A DNA stretch of 64,000 nucleotides from Reyranella aquatilis (GTDB lineage Bacteria > Pseudomonadota > Alphaproteobacteria > Reyranellales > Reyranellaceae), in assembly GCF_020880995.1 (NCBI RefSeq), contig NZ_JAJISD010000001.1:992001-1056000 (forward strand). The letters are read 5' to 3'. The notes under the pieces are model-generated. The model was not told where the DNA came from. It made no database searches and saw only the letters and a program-made list of their open reading frames with translations. A program made the translations under genes and the position numbers. Positions 37,890 to 47,249 of the stretch are shown here, piece by piece; position 1 is the first letter of the stretch, and each line of letters opens with the position of its first letter.

Positions 37890-39911
37890 TTAACGCTGTT
37901 GGCTGCGCTGTGGACCGGGGGTCTGCGCCGCGGGCCGCGACGCCCGTTGCCGGACATCGGACGTCGGAACGGGCAACTGTGCCCGCAGGCCGGGGCGAAG
38001 GGCCTCGATACGGGGGGCCAGGACGGCGCAGGCATTGGCACCGGCCGGCCGGCCGGCCTGCGCCACCTGCGCGACCAGGCTGGGTATGGTGCCGCCGCCG
38101 ACCAGCAGTTTGGAGAGATTGGGATCGAGAGCGCTCGCCGTCTGCTTGCCCGCGCCGCCCTTGATGCGCATCGGCGTCGCGAGCGCGGCGTTCTGTCCGT
38201 CGCGCGCCTCGGGCGCGACGATGAACTCCCACCCCTCCGTGCGGAGATGGAAGTAGCCGCCCCCGATCAGCACGCCGCGCGGCGTATCTACGACGAGGCG
38301 CCGCAGGTTGGCGACGCCGCTGCTGACCTCGAAGCGTCCGGCCATGCAGTTGAAAGGCACGCCTGCATCAGTGCCCCCCGCGAGCCTTTGCGTCTCCGGC
38401 GGCCAGTTCGCGAGTTGGCTGTGCGGCCAGAATCCCTTGCCCATCGCGACGTCGATCGAGCCGCTGGCCGAGTTCAGCGCATCGCGGGTCGTACGGCCGC
38501 TGCCGCGCAGGCGAAGGTCGACGTCGGCCATGCCGTCGCGCAGGCCGAGATCGAGCCCGAGCAGGGTCGAGAGTTCGCCGATCGACACGCGGTTGGCCGT
38601 CGCGGTCAACGTCGTCTGGCCGAGGCGGCCGGCCGGGTCGTAGACGAGATCGACACCGGCGGAGCCGCCGCCAATGGTCGCCGCTGCGCGAAAGGTGAAG
38701 CGCGTCTCGCCCGAAACAAGGGTCACCGACGCATTCTGCATCTTCGAGCCCAGTCCCACGACTTCGCCCAGTCGCACCGTGACGGACAGGGCCGAACGGC
38801 CGAGCCAGTTCGCCACAAAGGGCATCGTGGGAATGAGGCGCGGCGGCTGGACGGGCGCCTGCGAGGGAGGCGCGGCCACCGCGGGCGCCGCCTTCAGTTC
38901 GGAAGCGTCTAGCCGGCTGATGTCGGCATTCACGACGATCGTCGGCGTGCCCTTGCGGTCGATGCGAAACAGCGCCTCGCCCGCGGCCTCGCTGTTGCCG
39001 ACCTTCAGCGTCTGGACCTCGACCTTGAAACCGTTGCGCTGGGTCGAGGCCTTGGTGTTCATCACATAGGGGCCGCCCGACGGCACGGGCAGGCGGACAT
39101 AGGGCCCGAATACCGAAACGTCGGGTCCTTCCGAATTGATTTGCAGCGACGTGCCCTTGGCGTTGATGCTGCCCTTCAGCGAAATCCGGCCGCCGCCGAA
39201 ACCGCCCTGCAGGTCGATGTTGCCCGGCAGCCCGGCCATCCAGCCATTGAATGAACCCGCCGAGCCGGTGAGTTCCATCGGCACGCCCTGCGCCACCCCG
39301 AACCGCCCGTCGACCTGCAGGGTCTGGTTCGGCGCCGGGGCCTTCAGCGTGGCCTTGGGAATCTCGATCACGACCGGCGGGCGGCCCCCGCCCTCGGAGA
39401 CGGTCAGGACGGAATCGCGGATCTCCACCGTGCTGATCCACGGGAAGGCGGCCGTCGTGCGCAGCCGCAGCGATCGGTTGTCGCCGGGATGGGGACCGGA
39501 GCCATCGGGCGGCGGCAGCATTTCCAGATTGGCATCGCCCACCTCGTTGCGCTCAACGAGGATGTCGGCGCCTTCGAGCAGGATCTTGCCGATCTTGACC
39601 TCGCCCAGGAACAGCGAGAACGGATCGAGGAAAAGCGTCAGGCGGCGCACGCGCGCGAGATCGGGCCGCGAGCCCCAGGATGCGTTCGAGAGGGTGACGC
39701 CTTCGGCAACCATCGCCGGCTCGCTGCCGAGCCTGACGGTGAGCGGGACGCGGGCAGCCAGTTCGCGGCCGGTGACCTTTCGGACCTGCTCGGTCAGTCG
39801 GGCCTGATAGCGAGACAGGTCGCGGGTGGCGGCCCAGACGACGCCGACGACGGCAGCGATGGGCACCGCCACCGCCGTGATCACCGCCACGCGCCTCCAG
39901 GGAATCCGCAT
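37890..39911 (-). CDS. AsmA family protein
   Basis: Large envelope protein (673 residues) of the AsmA family, linked to lipid transport between membranes and outer-membrane quality. One N-terminal helix (about 9-30) anchors a long beta-rich periplasmic part with family features: GRELAARVPLTVRLG, GVTLSNASWGSRPDLARVRR, WISTVEIRDSVLTV, and a C-terminal AsmA_2 region (LRGSGRTTRDALNSASGSIDVAMGKG in two pieces). The last 45 residues are Pro/Arg/Gln-rich. The ATG at 39911 is preferred over a TTG at 39953, which overlaps the rluA-family gene. Confidence 0.85.
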   Translation of the reverse strand: MRIPWRRVAVITAVAVPIAAVVGVVWAATRDLSRYQARLTEQVRKVTGRELAARVPLTVRLGSEPAMVAEGVTLSNASWGSRPDLARVRRLTLFLDPFSLFLGEVKIGKILLEGADILVERNEVGDANLEMLPPPDGSGPHPGDNRSLRLRTTAAFPWISTVEIRDSVLTVSEGGGRPPVVIEIPKATLKAPAPNQTLQVDGRFGVAQGVPMELTGSAGSFNGWMAGLPGNIDLQGGFGGGRISLKGSINAKGTSLQINSEGPDVSVFGPYVRLPVPSGGPYVMNTKASTQRNGFKVEVQTLKVGNSEAAGEALFRIDRKGTPTIVVNADISRLDASELKAAPAVAAPPSQAPVQPPRLIPTMPFVANWLGRSALSVTVRLGEVVGLGSKMQNASVTLVSGETRFTFRAAATIGGGSAGVDLVYDPAGRLGQTTLTATANRVSIGELSTLLGLDLGLRDGMADVDLRLRGSGRTTRDALNSASGSIDVAMGKGFWPHSQLANWPPETQRLAGGTDAGVPFNCMAGRFEVSSGVANLRRLVVDTPRGVLIGGGYFHLRTEGWEFIVAPEARDGQNAALATPMRIKGGAGKQTASALDPNLSKLLVGGGTIPSLVAQVAQAGRPAGANACAVLAPRIEALRPGLRAQLPVPTSDVRQRASRPAAQTPGPQRSQQR

Positions 39912-39927
39912 CCTGTTCGATTCTCTC

Positions 39928-40935
39928 TCAAACACCGTCCGTCGAAAAGCCAAATGCCTCGACGGTGCGGCGGAAGTGAGGTGGCAGCTCGGCCTGCGCC
40001 TTGAGTTCGCCCCTGCCCGAGGGATGCGGCAGCGTCAGGCGGCGGGCATGGAGATGCAGCTTGCGCGAGTCGGCGATGGTCGACAGCGACGCTTCCTCGC
40101 CGCCGTACTTGCGATCGCCGAGGATCGGGCACCCGATGGCCGTGCAATGGACGCGCAGCTGATGGGTCCGTCCGGTGCGCGGCCACAGGGCGAGCAGCGC
40201 GGCGCGCCGGCCGGCGCTGTCGACCACCCGGAAATGGGTCAGCGCCTTCTGGCCGTTCTCCTCGTCGACCTGCATCAGCTCGCGGTCGAAGGCGCCTGGC
40301 CGCTTGGCGAGGGGGAGGTTGATCGCCCCCTCCTTCTTCGGGGGCACGCCGACCACGATCGCCCAGTAGAGCTTCTCGGTCTCGCGATCACGGAACGAGG
40401 CCGTCAGGTGCTTGGCCGCCTGGCCGGTCCGCGCGATCAGCAGCAGCCCGCTGGTGTCCTTGTCGAGCCGGTGGACCAGCTTCGGCCTCTGCTCGAAGCC
40501 GAAGCGCAGCCCGTCCAGCATCCCGTCGATGTGCTTCTCGGTGCCGCTGCCGCCCTGCACCGCGAGCCCCGGCGGCTTGTTGAGCACGATCACATGGTCG
40601 TCGCGGTGAATGACCATCTTCTGGATCTCGGCGGCATCCCGATCCGAGATCGTGGGGCCCGCCGGCCGGGACGCGGCCTGTGGCCTGGGGGCCGGCGAAT
40701 TGGAAACGCCTGGCGGCAGGCGGATCGACTGGCCGGGCTCGACCCGGTCCTTGCCCTCGGCCCGCTTGCCGTCGATCCGCACCTGGCCGGTGCGCAGCAG
40801 CTTTTGCAGCGCCCCATGGCTCAACTCGGGGAAGTGGCGCTGGAACCAGCGGTCGAGGCGCATCTCGGCCTCGTCCTCCGTGACGGTACGGCTCTGGACC
40901 TGGCGGGTACCACCGGTGGCGGGGCTCTGGCTCAT
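39928..40935 (-). CDS. RluA-family 23S rRNA pseudouridine synthase (RluC/D type)
   Basis: Isomerises uridines in 23S rRNA, 335 residues. An S4 RNA-binding domain (MRLDRWFQRHFPELSHGALQKLLRTGQVRID, in two parts) precedes the catalytic domain with LVHRLDKDTSGLLLIAR, where the Asp after HRL is the nucleophile, and LWPRTGRTHQLRVHCTAIGCPILGD toward the end. Probably RluC by neighbourhood. The ATG at 40935 gives a normal N-terminus. Divergent from the hydrolase gene 35 bases away; AsmA follows by 16 bases. Confidence 0.92.
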   Translation of the reverse strand: MSQSPATGGTRQVQSRTVTEDEAEMRLDRWFQRHFPELSHGALQKLLRTGQVRIDGKRAEGKDRVEPGQSIRLPPGVSNSPAPRPQAASRPAGPTISDRDAAEIQKMVIHRDDHVIVLNKPPGLAVQGGSGTEKHIDGMLDGLRFGFEQRPKLVHRLDKDTSGLLLIARTGQAAKHLTASFRDRETEKLYWAIVVGVPPKKEGAINLPLAKRPGAFDRELMQVDEENGQKALTHFRVVDSAGRRAALLALWPRTGRTHQLRVHCTAIGCPILGDRKYGGEEASLSTIADSRKLHLHARRLTLPHPSGRGELKAQAELPPHFRRTVEAFGFSTDGV

Positions 40936-40970
40936 GGCGCACAACCTAAGGGACAAGCTACACAGGGTCC

Positions 40971-41861
40971 ATGGAATCGGTGTCTTTCGAGACGTTGACG
41001 TTCGACCATCCGACGGCCTCACGGCCGGCGCGGATTTCCGCGACCCTGCATATGCCGCAGCAGCGACCGGGGCCGGCCGCCTGCATGGTCATCCTCACCA
41101 GCAGCGCCGGTGTCCAGCGCCATCGCGAGCACTACTACGCCGATCTGCTCAACGGGGCAGGGGTGGCCGCCCTGATCGTCGACAGTTTCAGGGGCCGCGG
41201 CGTGCGGCGGACCGTGGCGGACCAGAGCCTGGTTTCGGCCGCCCAGATGGAAGGCGACGCCTTCGCAGCCCTTGCCCTGCTTCGCAGCGATGCCCGGATC
41301 GATGCGGCAAGGATCGGCATCATGGGTGTCTCCAAGGGAGGCGTGGCCACCCTCAACGCCGCCATTGCCGTGCGCCAGCGCTGGCGCGGTGATTTCCCGC
41401 ATCTGTTCGACCTGCATGTCGCCCTCTGCCCCGGTGCGACGGCGCAGCACCGCGATGCCACGACGCACGGACGGCCGATGTACTTCATGCTGGCCGCCAA
41501 GGACGACTACACGCCGGCCGAACTCGCCATCGAGTATGCCGAGCGCATGCGCGCCGCCGGCAATCGCCGGATCAAGGTCAAGATCTACGGCAGCGCCCAT
41601 CACGGCTGGGAGTCCGTGGGACCGGTGTTCGACATCAGGGACGCCGAGAACTGGGCGTGCTGCCGCAACCTGATCGAGGATGACGGTCGCCATTTCGTGC
41701 CGAGCCTCGGCCGGGCGCTCGACGAACCCGAGTTCCAGGCCTGGGCGCGCGTCCACTGCGTCACCCGGGGCGCCCGGGCCGGCGGCGGCACGGTCGAGCT
41801 GAAAGCCCGCGCCAGTGCCGATTTGTTGACCTTCCTGGCCGCGCACGGCTTCGTCGGCTGA
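40971..41861 (+). CDS. dienelactone hydrolase family alpha/beta hydrolase
   Basis: Soluble serine-type hydrolase of 296 residues. The nucleophile elbow is GVSKGG, with acid AAKDDYTP and histidine YGSAHHGWE. Early CMVILTSSAGVQRHREHYYADLLNGAG resembles dienelactone hydrolases. Cys in the elbow would define true DLH; here it is Ser, so another ester is likely. No signal peptide. Its stop overlaps the ATG of the L,D-transpeptidase reading frame by one base. Confidence 0.8.
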   Translation: MESVSFETLTFDHPTASRPARISATLHMPQQRPGPAACMVILTSSAGVQRHREHYYADLLNGAGVAALIVDSFRGRGVRRTVADQSLVSAAQMEGDAFAALALLRSDARIDAARIGIMGVSKGGVATLNAAIAVRQRWRGDFPHLFDLHVALCPGATAQHRDATTHGRPMYFMLAAKDDYTPAELAIEYAERMRAAGNRRIKVKIYGSAHHGWESVGPVFDIRDAENWACCRNLIEDDGRHFVPSLGRALDEPEFQAWARVHCVTRGARAGGGTVELKARASADLLTFLAAHGFVG

Positions 41862-43384
41862 TGGACGAATCGGGCGATTCCGGGTATACCCCCGGTGTGA
41901 TCCGCTTCAATTTTTTCGCCGCTTTCCTGGCGTTCGCGCTCTCGTTTTCGGGAGCTTCTTCCTCCTATGCCTCGGGTGTCCTGTGGACCGGGTCGGGCCC
42001 TGCCGCCGCTCGCGCCGAGGCGCTGCTGACGGCGTTGCGCGCCGCCGGCGACCATGGTCTCGATCCCAAGTGGTACGGCATCGCCGACCTGGAGAAGGCG
42101 CTGGTGCCCGGCGCCGACCCGGCCGCCGCCGAAGCCCTGCTGTCAGCGGCCTTCGTGGCCTATGCCAGCGACGTCTCGACCGGCCGCGTCCGGGCCAACC
42201 GGGTCGACAAGGAAATCGACATCATCCAGCGCACGGCCGACAAGGCCGCCCTCCTGCAGGCTGCCGCCGACGCGCCGGATTTTGCCGCATACCTCGCGTC
42301 GCTGCCGCCCAAGGGAGACTACCCCGCCCTGCAGAAGGCGCTCGCCAAGTGGCGCGAGAAGCGCGGCAAGGTCACCTACACGCCAATGGTCGACGGTCCG
42401 GCGCTCAAGCCCGGCATGGTGGACGGGCGTGTCCCGACCTTGCGCAAGCGGCTTGCCGAACTCGACTTCACGGTGCCCCCGGCCGGCGCCGTGGCCGATC
42501 TGTACGACGAGCCGCTGGTCGCCATCGTCAAGGCCTACCAGGAAATGAAGGGCCTGACGGTCGACGGCGTCATCGGTGCCAAGACCGTGCGCTCGCTCAA
42601 CACCACGATCGACGAACGCATCGAGCAGATCGTCGCCAATCTCGAGCGTCGCCGCTGGCTTCCCGAGGATCTCGGCAGCCGCTTCGTGTTCGTGAACACC
42701 GGCGACTACTCGATGATGTTCGTAAACGAGGGCAAGGTCGCCTTCCAGAGCCAAGTCATCGTCGGCACGCCCAAGGACCCGACGCCCGAAATCCAGTCCA
42801 CCATGCGCGGCTTCCAGACCAACCCCTACTGGACGGTGCCGCCGTCGATCGCCGGCGAGGAGTACCTCCCGATCCTGCGCCGCGATCCGAATGCCCTGGC
42901 GGGCAGCGGCTTCAAGATCTTCGCAAGCTGGAACACCGACGACGAGATCGATCCCAACACGATCGACTGGAGCTCCATCCATCCCAAGGCCTTCCCCTAT
43001 CGCATCCGGCAGGACTCGGGCGCGTCGAACGCGCTGGGCTACATCTTCTTCCCGTTCAACAACAAGTACGGGATCTACATGCACGACACGGCGAGCCGCT
43101 GGCTGTTCACCGAAGGCAGCCGCAACTTCAGCCATGGCTGCATCCGCCTGCAGAACCCGCTGGACTTCGTCGACAGGGTCTTCAACGGCAAGAACGGCTT
43201 CAGCAAGGAGCGCGTGCAGCAGGTGATCGCTGCCGGCCAGCAGGCCCACTACACCTTCCCCGAACCGATCACGCTCTACGTGACCTACCGGACGGTCAGC
43301 GCCAGTCCGGAGGGCGTGCCGACCTTCCGCGACGACGTCTATGGTCGCGACAAGCGCGTCGTGCGGGCAATGGGCAGGTCCTGA
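41861..43384 (+). CDS. YcbB-like L,D-transpeptidase with peptidoglycan-binding domain
   Basis: Envelope enzyme forming 3-3 crosslinks between meso-DAP residues; 507 residues. A hydrophobic signal (FFAAFLAFALSFSGASS, about 17-33) is followed by a scaffold domain, a PG_binding_1 repeat (IVKAYQEMKGLTVDGVIGAK), and the YkuD catalytic domain with HDTASRWLF and SHGCIRLQNP, nucleophile Cys427. Start is uncertain: the ATG at 41861 overlaps the previous stop, while a GTG at 41897 follows a plausible -10 element and would leave a cleaner signal peptide. Convergent with rarA. Confidence 0.9.
   Translation: MDESGDSGYTPGVIRFNFFAAFLAFALSFSGASSSYASGVLWTGSGPAAARAEALLTALRAAGDHGLDPKWYGIADLEKALVPGADPAAAEALLSAAFVAYASDVSTGRVRANRVDKEIDIIQRTADKAALLQAAADAPDFAAYLASLPPKGDYPALQKALAKWREKRGKVTYTPMVDGPALKPGMVDGRVPTLRKRLAELDFTVPPAGAVADLYDEPLVAIVKAYQEMKGLTVDGVIGAKTVRSLNTTIDERIEQIVANLERRRWLPEDLGSRFVFVNTGDYSMMFVNEGKVAFQSQVIVGTPKDPTPEIQSTMRGFQTNPYWTVPPSIAGEEYLPILRRDPNALAGSGFKIFASWNTDDEIDPNTIDWSSIHPKAFPYRIRQDSGASNALGYIFFPFNNKYGIYMHDTASRWLFTEGSRNFSHGCIRLQNPLDFVDRVFNGKNGFSKERVQQVIAAGQQAHYTFPEPITLYVTYRTVSASPEGVPTFRDDVYGRDKRVVRAMGRS
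41862..41890 (+). promoter_or_regulatory. candidate promoter before the L,D-transpeptidase
   Basis: TGGACG (41862-41867) and TATACC (41885-41890) are spaced 17 bases; the -10 lies in the palindrome GGGTATACCC (41882-41891). Initiation about seven bases downstream would fall on the GTG at 41897. Prediction only. Confidence 0.35.
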
Positions 43385-43401
43385 AATAGCGAGACGGTCG
43401 G

Positions 43402-43422
43402 AGGCCGAGCTTTGCCCGGCCT
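43402..43422. terminator. weak hairpin between convergent L,D-transpeptidase and rarA
   Basis: AGGCCG (43402-43407) and CGGCCT (43417-43422) form a six-base stem with a nine-base loop between stops at 43384 and 43424. No clear T run, so termination is uncertain. Confidence 0.35.
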
Positions 43423-43423
43423 T

Positions 43424-44713
43424 CTATCGCTTCCTGTCCCTGAGCTTCTTCCAGTATTCGAGGCGCTTCACGATCTCGCGCTCGAAGCCGCGTTCGACCG
43501 GTTGGTAGAATTCCTCGCGATCCATGCCGTCGGGGAAATAGTTCTGTCCCGAGAAGCCATCGGCAGCATTGTGATCGTACTCATAGCCCTTTCCGTAGCC
43601 GATTTCCTTCATAAGCTTGGTCGGCGCATTCAGGATGTGCATGGGCGGCGTCAGGGAGCCGTGCGTCTTGGCGGCGCGCTTGGCCGCCCCGAAGGCAACG
43701 TAGCCCGCGTTCGATTTCGGCGCGGTGCCGAGATAGATCACCGCCTGGGCGATCGCGAGTTCCCCCTCGGGTGAACCCAGTCGGTCGTAGGTCTCCCACG
43801 CGGCCAGGGTCTGGGTGAGCGCCTGCGGATCCGCCATGCCGATATCCTCGACGGCGAAACGCACGAGGCGACGGGCGATGTATTTGGGATCCTCGCCGCC
43901 ATCGAGCATGCGCGCGAACCAGTAGAGCGCGGCATCGACATCGGAGCCGCGCAGCGACTTGTGCAGCGCGCTGATCAGGTTGTAGTGCGCTTCCTGGCCC
44001 TTGTCGTAGAGCGGCGCGCGCTTCTGAAGCAGCGTCGCCAACCGCGCCGGCGGCACCGGCCCCTTGTCCTTCAATTGTGCGAGTTGCTCGGCGAGTCCGA
44101 TCATGTAGCGTCCGTCGCCGTCGGCCATCGCGAACAGGGCCTGCCGCCCCTCCTCGTCCACCGGCAGCTTGCGGCCGATCGCCTCCTCGACCCGCGCCAG
44201 CAGCGTCGACAGGGCCGCGTCGTCGAGACGGCGCAGGACGAGCACCTGGCATCGCGACAGCAGCGCGGCGTTCAGCTCGAAGGACGGATTCTCCGTGGTG
44301 GCGCCGATCAGTGTCACCGTGCCGTCTTCGACATAAGGGAGGAAGCCGTCCTGCTGGGCGCGGTTGAAGCGGTGGATCTCGTCGACGAACAGCAGCGTAC
44401 CCTTGCCGTCCTTGCGGCGCTGGCGCGCGGCCTCGAAGACACGACGCAGGTCGGCGACGCCGGAAAAGACCGCGGACAGCGGCTCGAAGTGCAGGTCCAC
44501 GGACTCGGCCAGCAGCCGGGCGATCGTGGTCTTGCCGCAGCCCGGCGGCCCCCAGAGAATCAACGAGCCGAGCTTGCGGGCCTCCAGCATGCGACCCAGC
44601 GGCCCCTCGGGCCCCAGCAGGTGGTCCTGCCCCAGGATTTCCCCCAGGCTCTTGGGGCGCAGGCGTTCGGCCAGCGGGGTCGGGGCGAGCGACGCGAAGA
44701 GTTCGGCCGGCAC
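43424..44713 (-). CDS. rarA: replication-associated recombination protein RarA (MgsA) AAA+ ATPase
   Basis: Clamp-loader-like ATPase that works at stalled forks; 429 residues. Walker A GPPGCGKTT (about 54-62), Walker B LLFVDEIHRFN, sensor 1 IGATTENPSFELN, and the C-terminal family part with YNLISALHKSLRGSDVDAALYW (split) and KRAAKTHGSLTPPMHILNAPT. Starts 24 bases after degP; the degP-rarA order is common in Alphaproteobacteria. Confidence 0.95.
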   Translation of the reverse strand: MPAELFASLAPTPLAERLRPKSLGEILGQDHLLGPEGPLGRMLEARKLGSLILWGPPGCGKTTIARLLAESVDLHFEPLSAVFSGVADLRRVFEAARQRRKDGKGTLLFVDEIHRFNRAQQDGFLPYVEDGTVTLIGATTENPSFELNAALLSRCQVLVLRRLDDAALSTLLARVEEAIGRKLPVDEEGRQALFAMADGDGRYMIGLAEQLAQLKDKGPVPPARLATLLQKRAPLYDKGQEAHYNLISALHKSLRGSDVDAALYWFARMLDGGEDPKYIARRLVRFAVEDIGMADPQALTQTLAAWETYDRLGSPEGELAIAQAVIYLGTAPKSNAGYVAFGAAKRAAKTHGSLTPPMHILNAPTKLMKEIGYGKGYEYDHNAADGFSGQNYFPDGMDREEFYQPVERGFEREIVKRLEYWKKLRDRKR

Positions 44714-44737
44714 GACGACCCGGATTTCCCTACGGGC

Positions 44738-46117
44738 TCAGCGGAACTGGACGGGGAAGATCACGCCGTCCCGGCCGACGCTGATGCTGTTGATGCCGCT
44801 CGCCACGCGCTTCTTCAGATCGGCGACCGTCTTCACGTCCTGGCCGTTGACCGCGAGGATCATGTCGCCGGGTCGCACGAACCGGCCGGCATAGGCGCCT
44901 GGTTTCACGTCGACGATGACGATGCCCGGCCGCCATTCGGCCAGCCCCATCTCCTCGGCGACCGCCGGCGACATGTTGACGACCGACGCCCCCGACAGCG
45001 GCTGGCGGCCATCGAGCTGCGAGAGGTCGCGCGGCGGATCCTCGGGCGGAGCCGCGAGCTTCAGCTGCACGACCTGCTCCTTGCCGCCGCGCATGATCTT
45101 CACGGGCACGGTGGTGTCGACGTTGAGGGTCGACAAACGGAACCGCAGGGCCGCTTCGTCGTCGATCGCCTGCTCGCGAATGCCGATGATGACGTCGTTT
45201 CGCCTCAGGCCCGCACTGGCGCCCGGCCCATTGGCGAAGACTTCCTTGACCACGAGACCCGCCGGCCGCGACAGGCCGAATCCTGCTGCAAGGTCGGGGG
45301 TCACGCGCTGCATGCTGACCCCGAGCCAGGGCCGGATGATGCGGCCACCCTGGGTGCCCGTCGCGACCATCCGCTCGACGATGTTGGACGGCGTTGCGAA
45401 GCCGATGCCGACCGATCCGCCGGTCTGGGAGTAGATCGCCGTGTTGATGCCGATCAGCCGCCCGTCCAGCGCCACCAGCGCGCCGCCGGAATTGCCCGGA
45501 TTGATGGCCGCATCGGTCTGCAGGAAGAAGTTTGAATCGTTGATCCCGCCGGCACTGCGCGCCACGGCCGAGACGATGCCGCTGGTCACGGTCTGGTTCA
45601 GGCCGAACGGATTGCCGATGGCCAGCACGACGTCGCCCACCTCGATCGAATCCGAATCGCGCAGCTCGAGGAACGGGAACTTCTCGTCCGTGCCCTCGAT
45701 GCGCAGCAGCGCCAGGTCATAGCGTTCGTCCTGGGTGATGAGCTTGGCCTCGAACTCGCGACGGTCGGCCAGCACCACCCGGATCTCGTCGGCGCCCTTG
45801 ACGACGTGTGCATTGGTCACGATCAGCCCGTCGGGCCGCACCAGCACCCCGGAGCCGAGCGAATTCTGCACCCGCTCGCCGCCCTGCTGGGGCATGCCGG
45901 GAAAGGGAAACGGCAGGCGGCGCTGAACGCGGGCGGTCGTGGTGGTGTAGATGTTGACCACGGCCGGCGAGACCTTCTTGACCAGCGGGGCATAGGAATA
46001 GGCGAGTTCCGTGCGCGAGTTGGGCAGCCCCTGAGCCTGGGCGGCCGGTGGCAGGGCGACCGCCGCACCGCATCCCATGAGTACCGTCGCCAGAATTGCC
46101 CGCCGAATCATCCGCAC
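44738..46117 (-). CDS. degP: Do/DegP-type periplasmic serine protease
   Basis: HtrA-family protease/chaperone of the periplasm, 459 residues. Signal peptide to about residue 29 (AAQAQ). Catalytic triad His104 (TNAHVV), Asp134 (ERYDLALL) and Ser210 (NPGNSGGAL). Two PDZ domains follow: about 265-345 (IRPWLGVSMQRV; FANGPGASAGLRRNDVI) and 375-455 (GIVIVDVKPGAYAGRFVRPGDMI). Two ATG codons six bases apart can start it. rarA is downstream; the upstream 130 bases are shared with a divergent Bug gene. Confidence 0.93.
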   Translation of the reverse strand: MRMIRRAILATVLMGCGAAVALPPAAQAQGLPNSRTELAYSYAPLVKKVSPAVVNIYTTTTARVQRRLPFPFPGMPQQGGERVQNSLGSGVLVRPDGLIVTNAHVVKGADEIRVVLADRREFEAKLITQDERYDLALLRIEGTDEKFPFLELRDSDSIEVGDVVLAIGNPFGLNQTVTSGIVSAVARSAGGINDSNFFLQTDAAINPGNSGGALVALDGRLIGINTAIYSQTGGSVGIGFATPSNIVERMVATGTQGGRIIRPWLGVSMQRVTPDLAAGFGLSRPAGLVVKEVFANGPGASAGLRRNDVIIGIREQAIDDEAALRFRLSTLNVDTTVPVKIMRGGKEQVVQLKLAAPPEDPPRDLSQLDGRQPLSGASVVNMSPAVAEEMGLAEWRPGIVIVDVKPGAYAGRFVRPGDMILAVNGQDVKTVADLKKRVASGINSISVGRDGVIFPVQFR

Positions 46118-46247
46118 ATCTCCTTGCCCGGCCCGGATTTGCGACCTCCCTTATGGCAAATCAAGGGCTGATTGGCGCTGGCATATCGATTGCTTGGGTT
46201 CCGGACAATGCGCCAGCCATTGGCGCGAGGGGAAACCGGAGCGCTTC

Positions 46248-47249
46248 ATGAAACTGACCCGTCGTACCATCCTGGCCGGATCGGCCGCCGCCCTTGGCTC
46301 GTCGCTCGCCGCGCCCGCCGTCAAGGCGAGCCCCGGCTGGCCCACCAAGCAGCCCATCAAGCTGATCGCCACCTTCCCGCCCGGCGGCACCGCCGACACG
46401 ATCTCGCGCATCCTGGCCCCCAAGCTCTCGGCCGGGCTCGGCACCCAGGTGGTGGTCGAGAACCGGCCCGGCGCCGGCGGCACGATCGGCTCCGACCTCG
46501 CAGCCAAGGCCGCGCCGGACGGCTACACGCTGGTCATCTCCCATGCCTCGCCGCTGGGCATCGCGCCCGGCATCTATCCCAAGCTGCCCTACAACGTGAT
46601 CACCGACTTCACCCACGTTACCCTGATCGGTCACACGCCCAACGTCCTGATCGTGCCGGGCGATTCGCCCTACAAGACGCTGGCCGACTACATCGCCGCG
46701 GCCAAGGCCAAGCCCGACCAGATCGCCTTCGGCAGCTCGGGCATCGGCTCCAACACCCACCTGATGGGCGAGCTGCTGGGCAGCCTGGCGGGGATCAAGC
46801 TGAAGCACGTGCCCTATCGCGGCTCCGCCCCGTCCCTGCAGGACATGCTGGCCGGCGCCATCCCCTCGATGTTCGACCCGATCACGACCAACGTGCCGCA
46901 CATTAACTCGGGCAAGGTCCGCCTGCTGGCCGTCAGCTCGGACAAGCGCCTCGACATGTATCCGAACGCGCCGACCTTCGCCGAACAGGGATTCCCCAAG
47001 CTCACCACCTCGACCTGGGTGGGCGTCTCGGGCCCCAAGGGCATGTCGCCGGACGTCGTGGCGCGGCTCTATGACGAGTTGCAGAAGGCCTACAAGGCCC
47101 CCGAGGTGGTGGAGCGCTTCAAGGAAGTGGTCCTGCTCCCGGGCGACAAGCCGATGACACCGGCGGAGTACACGGCTTTCGTCGGCGAGTTCGCCACCTT
47201 GTGGGCCGGCGTCAGCAAGTCCGCCGGCATCGAGCTCGAACTGGGCTGA
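46248..47249 (+). CDS. Bug/TctC family tripartite tricarboxylate binding protein
   Basis: Periplasmic solute-binding protein, 333 residues, with a twin-arginine-like signal MKLTRRTILAGSAAALG ending near VKASP. Bug signature: IKLIATFPPGGTADTISRIL, VVVENRPGAGGTIGSD, AAPDGYTLVI, HVPYRGSAPSLQDMLAG and DKRLDMYPNAPTFAEQG. Ligand unknown (carboxylates, nicotinate or similar in relatives). No TctA/TctB permease is adjacent, so it is an orphan, as is common for this family. It directly abuts the convergent ketopantoate-reductase gene (no gap). Confidence 0.9.
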   Translation: MKLTRRTILAGSAAALGSSLAAPAVKASPGWPTKQPIKLIATFPPGGTADTISRILAPKLSAGLGTQVVVENRPGAGGTIGSDLAAKAAPDGYTLVISHASPLGIAPGIYPKLPYNVITDFTHVTLIGHTPNVLIVPGDSPYKTLADYIAAAKAKPDQIAFGSSGIGSNTHLMGELLGSLAGIKLKHVPYRGSAPSLQDMLAGAIPSMFDPITTNVPHINSGKVRLLAVSSDKRLDMYPNAPTFAEQGFPKLTTSTWVGVSGPKGMSPDVVARLYDELQKAYKAPEVVERFKEVVLLPGDKPMTPAEYTAFVGEFATLWAGVSKSAGIELELG

